Assembly (NCBI GenBank): GCA_005223375.1
Contig: RXOD01004912.1
Span: forward strand, 1-17,234
Length of the DNA stretch: 17,234 nt
DNA from: Amoebophrya sp. AT5.2
Lineage: Eukaryota > Sar > Dinophyceae > Syndiniales > Amoebophryaceae
Direction of reading: 5' to 3'
Shown here: in pieces, positions 9,157-17,234 of the stretch
Numbering within the stretch: the stretch's first letter is position 1
Layout of the letters: each line of letters starts with the position of its first letter
The notes under the pieces: generated by a model
What the model was told of the DNA's origin: nothing
Database searches by the model: none
Seen by the model: only the letters and a program-made list of their open reading frames with translations
Translations under genes and position numbers: made by a program

Positions 9157-10988
9157 TCAGGCCTTCACAAATTTTGTGAGATTTTCTATCCAACGAACGT
9201 ATTCGCGCTGCTCCTTGTCCGCCGCGCAGGCGTTCACAAACACCTGCACTTCCTCGTTCACGCCGATTTCCGCTGTCGTGATTTTTTTATGATTCGTGGC
9301 ACTGGCAATGGCTGCATTGAAGTGATGGAAGAGGTCGTAGACGAACCTCAGACATTCGAAACACAGGCGAGAAGCAGCTGAGCAGAAGCTGAACAGCCTC
9401 TCCGTTCTGGCGCTCGAGTTCGAGATGAAGGAATCAGAATAAAAAATGAAATGATATAAAAAGCAGCTTAATACTGAGGTATTCCTCCATGGCCTCCTGC
9501 AGGCGGTCGTCGAGGTCGTCAAACTCGGGGCCGTTGTAGGCGGCCGGGTTCTCTTTTTCTTGGGTTGTGTTCCACGTCTTCACATTCCCGATCGATAAGC
9601 TGGTCTTCGGCCCGTCCTTCGCGCCATCCATTGAAGTCACGGAGCAGTAGTAAGTGAGACCTGTAAAGGATGCATGGAGAACGAGAACTTTGTTTTCCAC
9701 TGTGATGGAATAAAGCTCGACTTCCGGAGCCCTAGCCCGAAGGTTCATCAGCTTAGCTCTGGCTGAACTTCTGTCGGTACATTGCGGGTTGTTCGTTCAC
9801 CGGGTGAAGAACCCGGAACTTTACCGCTGCTGAGTATTGTCCTGTGAAAAAAAAAACGATCAGCAGTTTACCAGCCGCAATTTCAATTTGGGAGCGAGTG
9901 CCAATCGTGGTCGCTAGTAAACAGCGAGAGAACACCGCTGAACAGTGGACACGTGGAAGTGGGTGGTGGAATAAACTAACTAAAAAAGCTTCGTCATAAT
10001 TGCCTCGCCGTGACGAGGCTGGACCACATCAGTATAACGGTAGTCCTCCAAAACCAAAAGACGGGTCAAATTGGCGGGGTTGGGCGGTAGCGGTTGCGGT
10101 ACTACTACTTCTACGCCTACGGGTACGGACAGCACGTACTAGTGCGGTACCCCGGTAACCGAGGAGCCGGCGGAGGGAGGTGGGGAAGGGGAGGACAGAA
10201 CCGCTGGAAGTAAGAGAGCCGGAAAGGCTGCCATGCCCCTGACAAATGACAATCCAGCAACTCGCGCGCAATGGAGGAAGAATAAGAAGCGCGGGCACCT
10301 TCAATCATCAAACAGCGGCGTTTACGACCGCCGCAAGATTTCTAAAATCATCAGCTTACCCTCAGTGGCCTCTTTGTTCTCCACTGTGATGGAAAGCTCC
10401 ACTTCCGAAGGTTCTTCTGGCGTTTCTCCTTCAGCATCAGCACCGCCATCAACGTCGTCGTTGTAACCCATCGAAGGCGATACCAGTTGCCACTCGATCC
10501 GGCATACCCGCATGCCGTCGGCTGGTTGTATGTATAATTCATCTTGATGTTGATTCTTGAATGATAGATCCTTGACTTTTGAGTTTGAGGTCAACTTCTT
10601 CAACCTTCAACATAAGTACGTGGACTCCGATCGTCATTTTCATGAAGATTTTGTGATTTATTCATAGCATACCGAGCGTCTTCTCCAGTTTCATGTTCAC
10701 GCTGCCCGGCTCATCGACCAAGGTCCAACCGGCCGGTACTTTGGAAAGCTCGGGCGGCTTCTCGTAGTTTTCTTTCTCGTGCTGCAGTTCCTGGGCGAGA
10801 CCGGTCTCAAGCTTCTTCACAGCAGAAGACGAGAACTGTCTGGTGCTGAAACCAGCACCAATTGACGAGAAAATCGGCCTACCGCTGCACGCAACTGCTC
10901 GCAGCATGTTCCCGTCCCTTGAGCAAAGGGCGCGCAAAGTGGACAGACCACTCCTGGAGGGGCCAACGGCTCGCAAAGTGGACAACAT
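9157..10988 (-). CDS. MAM33: MAM33/p32 (gC1qBP) family mitochondrial matrix protein
   Basis: Exons 10988-10673, 10521-10360, 9660-9475 and 9377-9157 join in phase to give 294 residues, close to the family's 260-290. p32 proteins are acidic trimers of the mitochondrial matrix linked to oxidative phosphorylation and mitoribosome function. The first 50-55 residues are rich in Arg, Ser and Leu and almost free of acid (MLSTLRAVGPSRSG, then GFSTRQFSSS), a typical import presequence. The fold follows: KLETGLAQELQHEKENY helix, PAGWTLVDEPGSVNMKLEKTL, ADGMRVCRIEWQLV, an acidic loop (DVDGGADAEGETPEEP), SEVELSITVENK, GLTYYCSVTSMDG, YNGPEFDDLDDRLQEAMEEYL, and the C-terminal KEQREYVRWIENLTKFV. Each matches the family order beta sheet, acidic loop, sheet and C-terminal helices. 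The segment 9688-9726 inside intron 2 duplicates the end of exon 2. Family call is firm; the exact joint into exon 4 is less certain. Confidence 0.85.
9378..9474 (-). other. Intron 3 of MAM33 gene (97 nt)
   Basis: Donor CCTCA|GTATTA at 9474, acceptor TGCTCAG|CTGC at 9378. Both ends carry CTCAG. The joint gives EEYL-T-ASRLCFECL and keeps the frame that ends with the conserved C-terminal helix. Other AG dinucleotides nearby are out of phase, but the exact acceptor remains the least certain of this gene. Confidence 0.6.
9661..10359 (-). other. Intron 2 of MAM33 gene (699 nt), with junction copies and a decoy acceptor
   Basis: Donor GAGG|GTAAGC at 10359, acceptor TCCTTTACAG|GTCTC at 9661; the joint gives ENKEATE-G-LTYYC, matching the family. 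The intron contains a near copy of the exon 2 end at 9688-9726, a copy of the donor-side bases at 9744-9755, a second strong acceptor (ten T then CACAG, near 9841-9856), a 6-bp hairpin GCCTCG/CGAGGC near 10003-10020, and a bulged hairpin at 9785-9815. It is by far the largest intron of the gene. Confidence 0.7.
9688..9755 (-). repeat. Diverged copy of the MAM33 exon 2/intron 2 junction inside intron 2
   Basis: Bases 9688-9726 repeat 10372-10407 with two substitutions and a 3-base insertion, so EVELSITVENK reappears as EVELYSITVENK. Next to it come AAGGTTC (matching 10408-10414) and TCATCAGCTTA at 9745-9755 (matching 10348-10358, the donor side). The order implies tandem units whose end and start touch here. 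Confidence 0.75.
10522..10672 (-). other. Intron 1 of MAM33 gene (151 nt)
   Basis: Donor CTCG|GTATGC at 10672, acceptor CAACCAG|CC at 10522. The joint makes KTL-A-DGMRVCRIEWQLV, which follows the p32 family. Both adjoining frames run into stops or non-family sequence if it is retained. Confidence 0.75.
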
Positions 10989-12051
10989 TACGTTTCACTT
11001 GCTTCAGTCAGTGCTTGGCTTTTGCACTTAAGATAAGTGGCGCGGCTCGTTCTTCAGACTTACAGATTTGCTCGCCGTCGTGTCTCTTTTATCTCTACTT
11101 CTTTCAATTACAATTCGTTTCTAGGAATCAATGAATTAGTATACCGGGGTTTGGATTTTTGTTCTTCCTCATCGACCGAGAAAGTCAACATGGCACCTAA
11201 AATACTGGATCTTTGCATGACACCACCAAGCAATGATTGATCGATCCGAGATCGATAGGAACGAGGGAGAGACACAAGAAAAAACTGTAGGAACGAAAGG
11301 CAGGACAGACTACCAGCCTTCGATCGTGCGCGCTTGGCCACGAATGAGCAGGCGATGATTGAAAGGATGGAATCAGAAACAGAATCACGATGAGATACCA
11401 TGCGGCATGCGCCGCGTGCAGAGAACATCAAGCCCCGCCGATGCTTGCGTGGTGCGGTCGAACTCGAAGCGGAGCCGTCGCATCGAAGTCGTCTGTCGAC
11501 GCGGACGCAAGAGCAAATAATACGAAAAACTTCGTGGAGGTCAGTGCCATGCAGTTCTCTGTAAGTTCATCATGGTACAACACCAGCAGAAAAAAATGCA
11601 AATTGCAAAATAAAAGCTTCGTCGTCTCGTGGTTGGAAAAGAAAAGCAAGCTGTATATCATGATGGTCATGAATTGAGTCACATCTTCAATTGTCTTTGT
11701 CGGGCGCAAAATTTAAATTTTCGAATGTAGTTCTCACCGACGAATGAAGATTTTCTAATTCTTCGTCGGCATTCTCTTAGCGACTTTCTTTCACTAGATC
11801 TCTAGCGGCGCGCATAGGGATCACGATCGGAATCCACAACCACACGCGCAGCGAATTATCTGGCTGTGGTTCTGCTGGATGATATATGATACTTCTAGAG
11901 GCAAAAGCAAACTCTACTATGATTGTGATTGAAAGAAAACAATATGAAGAATCCTCAATTGTACTACGGGAACTGCAAAAAACCAGCAGAACAAGTTCGC
12001 GAAGGGCTTTTCCACCTCCTCGACCTCGACGCCCTGCTCGTCGCTCTTTGT
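10989..12051. other. Intergenic region between the calpain and MAM33 genes
   Basis: About 1.06 kb that should include the 3' UTR of the calpain gene and the 5' UTR of the MAM33 gene. It is A/T-richer than the exons. Short frames (for example 11108-11431 minus, 11390-11677 plus) have no recognisable content. Just after the calpain stop is an acceptor-like tract (TGGTTTTTTGCAG on the minus strand, near 11965-11980) that could belong to an alternative last exon. Confidence 0.55.
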
Positions 12052-13898
12052 TTACTTCGATTTCGCCGCTTTTCTCTTTCCTTCCGGCGCTTTGTTTGCT
12101 CCGGACCCGGGCTTGTGGAACTTCATGGAGAGCGTTCTGTCGTCTTGCGCCCTCTCTTTCTGCCAGTTGTCTCGGCGTTGGGCCTGCTTGGGGTCCAGGC
12201 CGCGGTTGACCACGGTACCGCCCGTCCCCGCGATCATGCCTGCGGCGACCCCGCCCGCCCCCAGCCCCGCCATCGGGGGCCCCGGCTTCCGCCGCTTCAG
12301 GTCGTAGTGCACCGCTTCCACGTGCGTGAAGTAGCTGAGGAAGGCCGGGGCCTCCATCCAGAAGATGCCGTCCAGTTCGGTGTTGCGGATGCCCTTCCCG
12401 TTGTCCGCCACCAGTTTCCAGCTCGCCGCGTGGTCGTCCCCGAAGGGCCCCTCCCACTCGTGGAAGTCCCCCCAGGGGTTGCGCAGCTTCACCAGGGTGC
12501 GCGTCTTCCCGTCCAGGCAGTTCACGTCCAGGATCTGCAGCACGGAGTAGGCGTGGCCGTCGATGAGCCCGTCGTCCCGCTTGTGCTCCATCCCCGTGCC
12601 GTGCACCCCCACCGCGCAGACGGGGTAGTTGTTTCGCTCGCACTGCCGCAGGTACCCGATCATGGCTTCGCCCGCGTACACAACGTCGCTGGCCTGGTAG
12701 TCGGTGTACTCGAAGCCCAGCCGGTTGCCGCTGGGGTGGAAGCTGGCGATCGGGCGGCGGCGGAACTTCACCTGCTTCACGCTCTGCTCCGTGGCCTTGC
12801 CCACGTCCTTGGGCCCGCCCACCGGCGGGGGGTTCCGCTCGTCCTTCTCGCGGATCCACCGCCCGTAGTCCAGGCAGCCCGTGAGCGCGATCCAGGCCAG
12901 CCCGGCGTAGCCCGCCTTCAGGTTCATGTAGCCGCCCGCGAACTTCGCGAACGCCTTCTCCAGCAGCAAAAACCAGGCCTCGTTGCCGTTCGGCTGCGAG
13001 AACCGCGGAATGGGCGTCTCCGCGAACGGGGACTTGGGGTAGCAGGGAATAAAATCGTCGATCGTGATCGTGCGCCACGCGGGCGGGCTCTTCGAGTAGT
13101 CGAACAGGTTGATGCGGTACTTGCCGTTCATCTGGCACTCTTTTTCGTGGAAGCACTGCGTGGGCACGAAGTCCGGGTACTCGGCGACCACGGCCAGCGC
13201 CGCCAGCAGCCAGCAGTCCCCCAACCCGCCCTGGATGCAGTCGCTGGGCTCGATCCGGTCGTACAGCTTCATGGGGAAGTCCGTGTCGTGGATGTCGCGC
13301 GCGCGGAACCACTCCACCTCGCCCTGCACGACTTGCCCGCTGCTCGCGCCGCGCTCGGCCAACGACTTCCGATTCGGGGGGAACTCCGGGTCCACGAACG
13401 GCTGCACCCCCTGCTTCAGCAGCTGCTTGTCGATCAGCGTGCCGTCGAGCGCGGGAAACTGGATCATGGGCTCGAAGTGCTGCTGCCAAGGCGCGAGGGG
13501 CGGGAACATCACCTTCACGCCCGTCTCCGAGCACGCCTTCACCGCGTGCGGCTGGTGCATGATGGGCGTCCCGATAATCTTCCACTGCCCCTTCTTCGGG
13601 TTGAAAAACATGTACAGCCCGCTCTCGCAGCAGTAGTACTTGGGAAACTGCAAATAGTCCTCCTGGTCGGCCAACTGCTGCGCCTGGCGGTCCCCCGCAG
13701 CCCCCTTCGCGCGGTTCTGCTGCTGCTGCTTCTCGCGCTTGAAAATCTGCCGCGTCTCCGAGGGAAAAATGTCCTCGTATTCCTCGATCAACGGCAGGTA
13801 CAACCCAACCACAGAAGTTGGCTGTCCGAGCTTCTTGAACACCAAAATGGCGGAGTGCTTGGCAAGGTAAAACTCCTTCTTCAAGATGTCGTACCTGG
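12052..13898 (-). CDS. Calpain-type cysteine protease (CysPc domain), 5' exon unresolved
   Basis: A frame of over 610 codons carries the calpain catalytic core. Counting from the TTG codon at 13884, FVDPEFPPNRKSL (163-175) opens the core, GGLGDCWLLAAL holds catalytic C224, DGLIDGHAYSVL holds H444 and VKLRNPWGDFHEW holds N469. Calpains are intracellular Ca2+-linked proteases that cut substrates at limited sites. No C2-like, EF-hand or membrane region is seen; the C-terminus is a basic tail (KRKAAKSK). The N-terminal about 160 residues include a coiled Gln/Lys stretch and an SGLYMFF-to-W motif. There is no ATG in frame before residue 92. The frame continues upstream to a likely acceptor (GCTCCAG|GTACGAC) at 13899, so the start codon is in a short 5' exon or the 5' end is damaged. 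Only about 245 bases separate it from the next gene. The catalytic family is certain. Confidence 0.88.
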
Positions 13899-14144
13899 AG
13901 CGATTTCATCAGAGCAAAGTGCGAGGGTGGTCTAGCACTAGCAATAAAAGGAAAAGTGCCCGCTTTAACATTAACATTGGCCGTCGCCGTGGTCGCTCCA
14001 AGTATTAGCTTTGTTTAGTACGACAAACATCATGATCATATCAGCAGCATCAGGAGCAACAGAAAATTTATTACATCCCGATGAAAATCAAAATCAAATG
14101 TAAGGTAGTCCAGAAGACATCGATCAATCGATGATTGCTGGTGT
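13899..14144. other. Short spacer between unknown gene and calpain gene; probable site of calpain 5' exon
   Basis: This spacer of about 246 bases must contain the 3' UTR of the upstream gene and any 5' exon of the calpain gene. Minus-strand ATG candidates exist (for example near 14030 and 13970), but none joins the calpain frame with an evident donor in the right phase. An ATG at 13907-13909 reads into the calpain exon in the wrong frame (+1). Confidence 0.5.
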
Positions 14145-15929
14145 TCAGTACTGCAGCACGAGTTGGTCTGCCGCGGTTTTGTTGTTTTTCCCCGCCTGCA
14201 GCTTCAATTCTTCCAGCTCCTGCGGGACTGCGCACGCGAGGATCTTCACGCGGGGCTCCGGCAAAAAGGCCTCCACCGAGAGCTGGGAGTCGTGGATCCG
14301 CTCGGTGGTTCTGCGCTCGAAGGCGGTGTTTTGCATCGTGTTTAGCATCACCTTCAAGTCCGAACGCCGCTGCAAGTTGCTTTCCCCCACCACGAGGCTC
14401 TCCCGGATTTTTCCGCGGACGTGGTCGGGGTCGCTGAATTTGTCGTAGGAGAACACTTTCAGGCCTTGGATCTGCCCCGTCTTCTGGTTTTTCGACGCCA
14501 AACTCAGATTTCCCTCCAGGCACATGACGAAGGAGTAGGAACCCACGGAGCGTCCCACCACGTACTGGGGCGGTTCGCTGGAGGACGAGCCGTCCCCGCC
14601 GACGTTGTAAAGGTAGAGCCGCGACATGCGGGAGTACCAGAACGGGGAGTTGTTGTGCAGCTTCGGGCAAAGCGAGTAGCGCCCCGTGCACCGCTTTTGG
14701 TACTTCGAATCCAGCGCGTCGATGAACAACATCTCGGGCAGGGACTGCAGTAGACGGGTTTCCTCCTGCTTCGTCAGCAGCGCCTGACCCTCGGCTCCGC
14801 CGCTCGCCCCGCCGTTGTAGATCCACTTCTTCAGAGTGGAGTGGCCCTCGTTCCTCATCTTGTCGTGCTCGATGCCGGGCAACACGTTGCGAAACATCTC
14901 GGCGGAGAGACCCGGGACGGTCACTTTCGGGTCGTAGGCTGGCTTCCGGTGCCGGATTATGTACTCCGCCTGGTGCTGCGGCACCATGGACACGAAATTC
15001 CCCGCGGCGGCCGCTGGCTGCTTTTTATTTTCGTTTCCCGGATACTGGTACATCTTCTGCAGCTTGCCCCGGTCTTTGGCATCGTTCGCGTTGTTGCCGA
15101 AGACCGGATTTCCAGCACCACCACCAAACCCGGACATGAGGCCCATACCCCCCTTCACGGACTTGAGGTAGCCGAGCGCAGCGGACTCCCGCCCCGGCGC
15201 GAAGGACCGCACCGCGTCTCCGTGGATAATGATGTCGCCGAACTCATCTTGGATCTCGTCGTTCTCGCTCTCCAGCTCGTCGTCGTCGTACCCGTACGCG
15301 GACGTGCGCACGCCTGACTGCGCGGCGAAGGAGTTGTACGCAGTCGCTTCCGCGGCGCTGGCCATCCGCCACGGCCGCGCGGATTTCGTCGCCTCCAGCT
15401 CCTGCATTTGCAACATGTAGTCGCCGTCCCCGACTTCTGTCCACGCGGCGTCGTCCCCACCACCCGGGTAGTTGTAGGAGGATATCATTTGACCTTGCAT
15501 GCCAATCATGGACCCAAGCGGGCTCATCTCCGCACCGCTCGCGCGCGCCTGGTCAGAAGTTGTCGCGAAAGTACCCATGTAGTTGTAGTTGCCACCACCA
15601 GTCACGGCCAGCGGCGCGCCTAAAGCAGAACTCTCGGTGGCGCGCGCCCGGGACTCAGACTCACGCTCCATGGTCCCGCTGCTCGTATAGGGCAACTTCG
15701 AATTCTTTTGCGACGGGGGCAAGCTGCCCGCACCTGCGAGACCGGACGGGGCAGTGGAGTCATAGCCGGAGAGGTCGTAGGAATACGGTTGTGGTAGCAC
15801 GCCGGTCGTCGTGCGATGGCCACCACCTCCTGCAGCGCCAGGGAGAGAATCGTCCTCGCCGTCCGCATTTTTGTAGTCATCGTTGCGGCCCCCGAGGCAC
15901 CGACAGCGACAGGGACATCCAGCCCCCAT
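14145..15929 (-). CDS. Unknown protein with acylation-type N-terminus and Gly/Tyr-rich middle
   Basis: A single open frame of 594 codons from ATG 15927-15929. I do not recognise the family. The N-terminus, M-G-A-G-C-P-C-R-C-R-C, fits N-myristoylation at Gly2 with palmitoylation of the following cysteines, so the protein is probably held on a membrane; there is no hydrophobic segment. Residues 30-280 are low in complexity, rich in Gly, Ser, Ala and Tyr, with an acidic patch at 214-230 (YDDDELESENDEIQDEF). The part from 310 to 594 looks folded. Within it, GRYSLCPKLHNNSPFWY to LYLYN and YVVGRSVGSY (416-465) resembles a G-x-Y, N-x-x-P-x-Y, YLY, W/Y-x-V-G pattern common in dinoflagellate and apicomplexan proteins of unknown role. 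It is the most upstream gene of the row. The length without stop and codon composition support it as real. Confidence 0.72.
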   Translation of the reverse strand: MGAGCPCRCRCLGGRNDDYKNADGEDDSLPGAAGGGGHRTTTGVLPQPYSYDLSGYDSTAPSGLAGAGSLPPSQKNSKLPYTSSGTMERESESRARATESSALGAPLAVTGGGNYNYMGTFATTSDQARASGAEMSPLGSMIGMQGQMISSYNYPGGGDDAAWTEVGDGDYMLQMQELEATKSARPWRMASAAEATAYNSFAAQSGVRTSAYGYDDDELESENDEIQDEFGDIIIHGDAVRSFAPGRESAALGYLKSVKGGMGLMSGFGGGAGNPVFGNNANDAKDRGKLQKMYQYPGNENKKQPAAAAGNFVSMVPQHQAEYIIRHRKPAYDPKVTVPGLSAEMFRNVLPGIEHDKMRNEGHSTLKKWIYNGGASGGAEGQALLTKQEETRLLQSLPEMLFIDALDSKYQKRCTGRYSLCPKLHNNSPFWYSRMSRLYLYNVGGDGSSSSEPPQYVVGRSVGSYSFVMCLEGNLSLASKNQKTGQIQGLKVFSYDKFSDPDHVRGKIRESLVVGESNLQRRSDLKVMLNTMQNTAFERRTTERIHDSQLSVEAFLPEPRVKILACAVPQELEELKLQAGKNNKTAADQLVLQY

Positions 15930-17234
15930 GAGAAGATGCTACAACTAGGGAAGGTACGTAAAAAAAACGTAACCGTACGTAGTTGCTTGCTGACTTGTAG
16001 AAGTAGTAGTGTTTTCTTTGCTTCTGAAAACTACGCGAGGATTTGCGCTCTGAACCTGGTATTGATTCAGTTCGCGCGCCGCAATTGTCCTCCGACTCCG
16101 AGCGAGGAAAACAATGCAAGAATATTACCTCCGAGCTACCGGCCACGGGGCAATGTCGAGGAAGAAAAGCATCAGTGTGTGCGTGTTTGTGTCATGGCAC
16201 CTTCGCTGTGAGCTGGGCGTTTTTTGAGTTTGACTTTGAACCAACTACTTACGACGTGTACTGTTTTCATGTATCTGCACACTTCCAAGTCCATGTCCAA
16301 CGTCTTGCTCTTATAATCAGAGCAACATCGGCTTCGGCATCGCCAACGAGACCGAACCCGTACCCGATATCTGCTTTATAGGTAAGCAAGAAAGTCAGTG
16401 ACCGACTCGATTTTGTGATGGCAACCGAGGATGGGAGGAGACGCATGCTCGCACAGGTGCAGGTGGTCAATCATGGTCAAGGTCATTTCAATCGACAAGA
16501 ACGAATCGTGCTACGACGAAATAAACCATCAAGTACGACTACGACTACGAGCAAACCATCACACGAGGACGACAGTCACCGATACCGAAGAAGCTCTTAA
16601 GTATTTTGTTTTTGATCAACGGCCTGCACCTGCTGCAGCAAGTACGAGTATGACTGTTTGTTGTGTCACCCGCCGCGACGCGCGTTGTCGTAGCAGATTT
16701 TGGCCTGCTTTTGAGTTTGAAATTCGCACTTGTAGCGATCGTAGTGTGCAGCGTTGCGAGATCGCTCATCGTGTTCGGCTCGGGAACGCCACTCTTCGGG
16801 GGACGAATAAGTATCTCCTGCTGCGGCGCAGATATGGCTTAGCCTTGAGCTTGGTTGGCTCCATTTAATGCGCGCACTGTAATTCCATACGCGAACAAGC
16901 GGAAGAGAAGGGCTACAGAAAGAGGCATCCGTACAGTACGTAGACGCACTCTACGTTTAAGTTTCTACTCTTCGCAATCGCAAGTAGCTTGCAGCGGCCA
17001 GAATTTAGATTGAGAGAAAATTGAGTAGCTCCAGTTGTTCTTCCTCGAGAGCACTAGTATCTACAATAATTTTATGCGCTTGCGCGTGGTTAAGTTAATG
17101 TTAATTTCTATAGTTTCAGTACTTCAAGTTCAACATCTCTGTACCGTAGGAGTGCTCTGCGGCGACGTGGTTCTGCTTCTGGGCGTGAAAGAATGCGATT
17201 GATATTAAGAAAAATCGAATGTAGCAGCGCGAAT
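15930..17234. other. Non-coding right end
   Basis: About 1.3 kb upstream of the unknown gene. Next to 15929 lies a pyrimidine-rich acceptor-like tract (minus strand CCTTCCCTAGTTGTAG, near 15939-15955) that could take a spliced leader. ACGT-rich runs occur near 15954-15983. Frames at 16043-16381, 16267-16470 and 16431-16868 show no family resemblance. The last 350 bases are A/T-rich and hold no open frame running to the edge that I can support. Confidence 0.55.

Noticed and set aside
1207..12022. TTCCACCTCCTCG found three times (near 1207, 2107 and 12008) as a possible regulatory repeat
   Set aside because: Two copies are codons for Glu-Glu-Val-Glu in minus-strand exons; the third is just after the calpain stop. 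Coding bias explains the recurrence.
11929..13935. A 668-codon plus-strand open frame opposite the calpain gene, and a 710-codon minus frame at 11777-13909
   Set aside because: Both are shadows of the high-GC calpain exon. Their products are repetitive Arg/Val/Leu/His or Arg/Ala/Gly sequence without a family motif, while the calpain frame carries a full catalytic triad.
16431..16868. Plus-strand frame of 145 codons at the right end
   Set aside because: Composition and lack of any motif suggest chance; it overlaps other short frames on both strands.
1..17234. tRNA, rRNA, CRISPR array, insertion sequence, bacterial operon signals
   Set aside because: No B-box with cloverleaf context, no regularly spaced repeats, no transposase-like frame, and the split genes argue against a bacterial source.

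Overview
The window looks like nuclear DNA of a protist of the dinoflagellate lineage, most likely a compact genome of the syndinian (Amoebophrya-like) type. The reasons are: eukaryotic genes split by short GT-AG introns, all confident genes on one strand in a head-to-tail row, intergenic spaces of about 0.3 to 1.8 kb, long low-complexity insertions in conserved proteins, and a possible spliced-leader remnant. The taxon is an inference; no rRNA or organelle marker is present.

Layout, in transcription order on the minus strand. (1) 15929 to 14145: an intronless 594-residue protein of unknown function with an N-terminus fit for double lipidation (Met-Gly followed by clustered Cys). (2) about 13898 to 12052: a calpain-type cysteine protease with the complete Cys/His/Asn triad, whose start codon lies in an unresolved 5' exon. 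(3) 10988 to 9157: a mitochondrial MAM33/p32-family protein in four exons. (4) 7992 to 4367: a secreted dipeptidyl peptidase I (cathepsin C/DPAP) in four exons, 1018 residues, with the exclusion domain, the N-terminal Asp and the catalytic triad. (5) 2524 to the left edge: a pentameric ligand-gated ion channel homologue, cut by the window edge at the TM2-TM3 loop, apparently preceded by a long acidic, charged N-terminal exon.

The exon joins were worked out by hand from reading-frame continuity, protein-family alignment and splice-site consensus. Six of the seven introns proposed join in phase and restore known family motifs. Several have short direct repeats at their ends, and most contain a short perfect or near-perfect inverted repeat, which resembles introner-type invasive introns. 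Intron 2 of the MAM33 gene also holds diverged copies of the upstream exon-intron junction.

Functionally the genes do not form one pathway. Two are cysteine proteases of classes that apicomplexans use in egress and invasion, one is a membrane channel, one is mitochondrial and one is probably membrane-tethered. Unidirectional clustering in dinoflagellates generally reflects genome organisation rather than shared function. I saw no plus-strand gene, tRNA, rRNA, CRISPR array or recognisable transposase.
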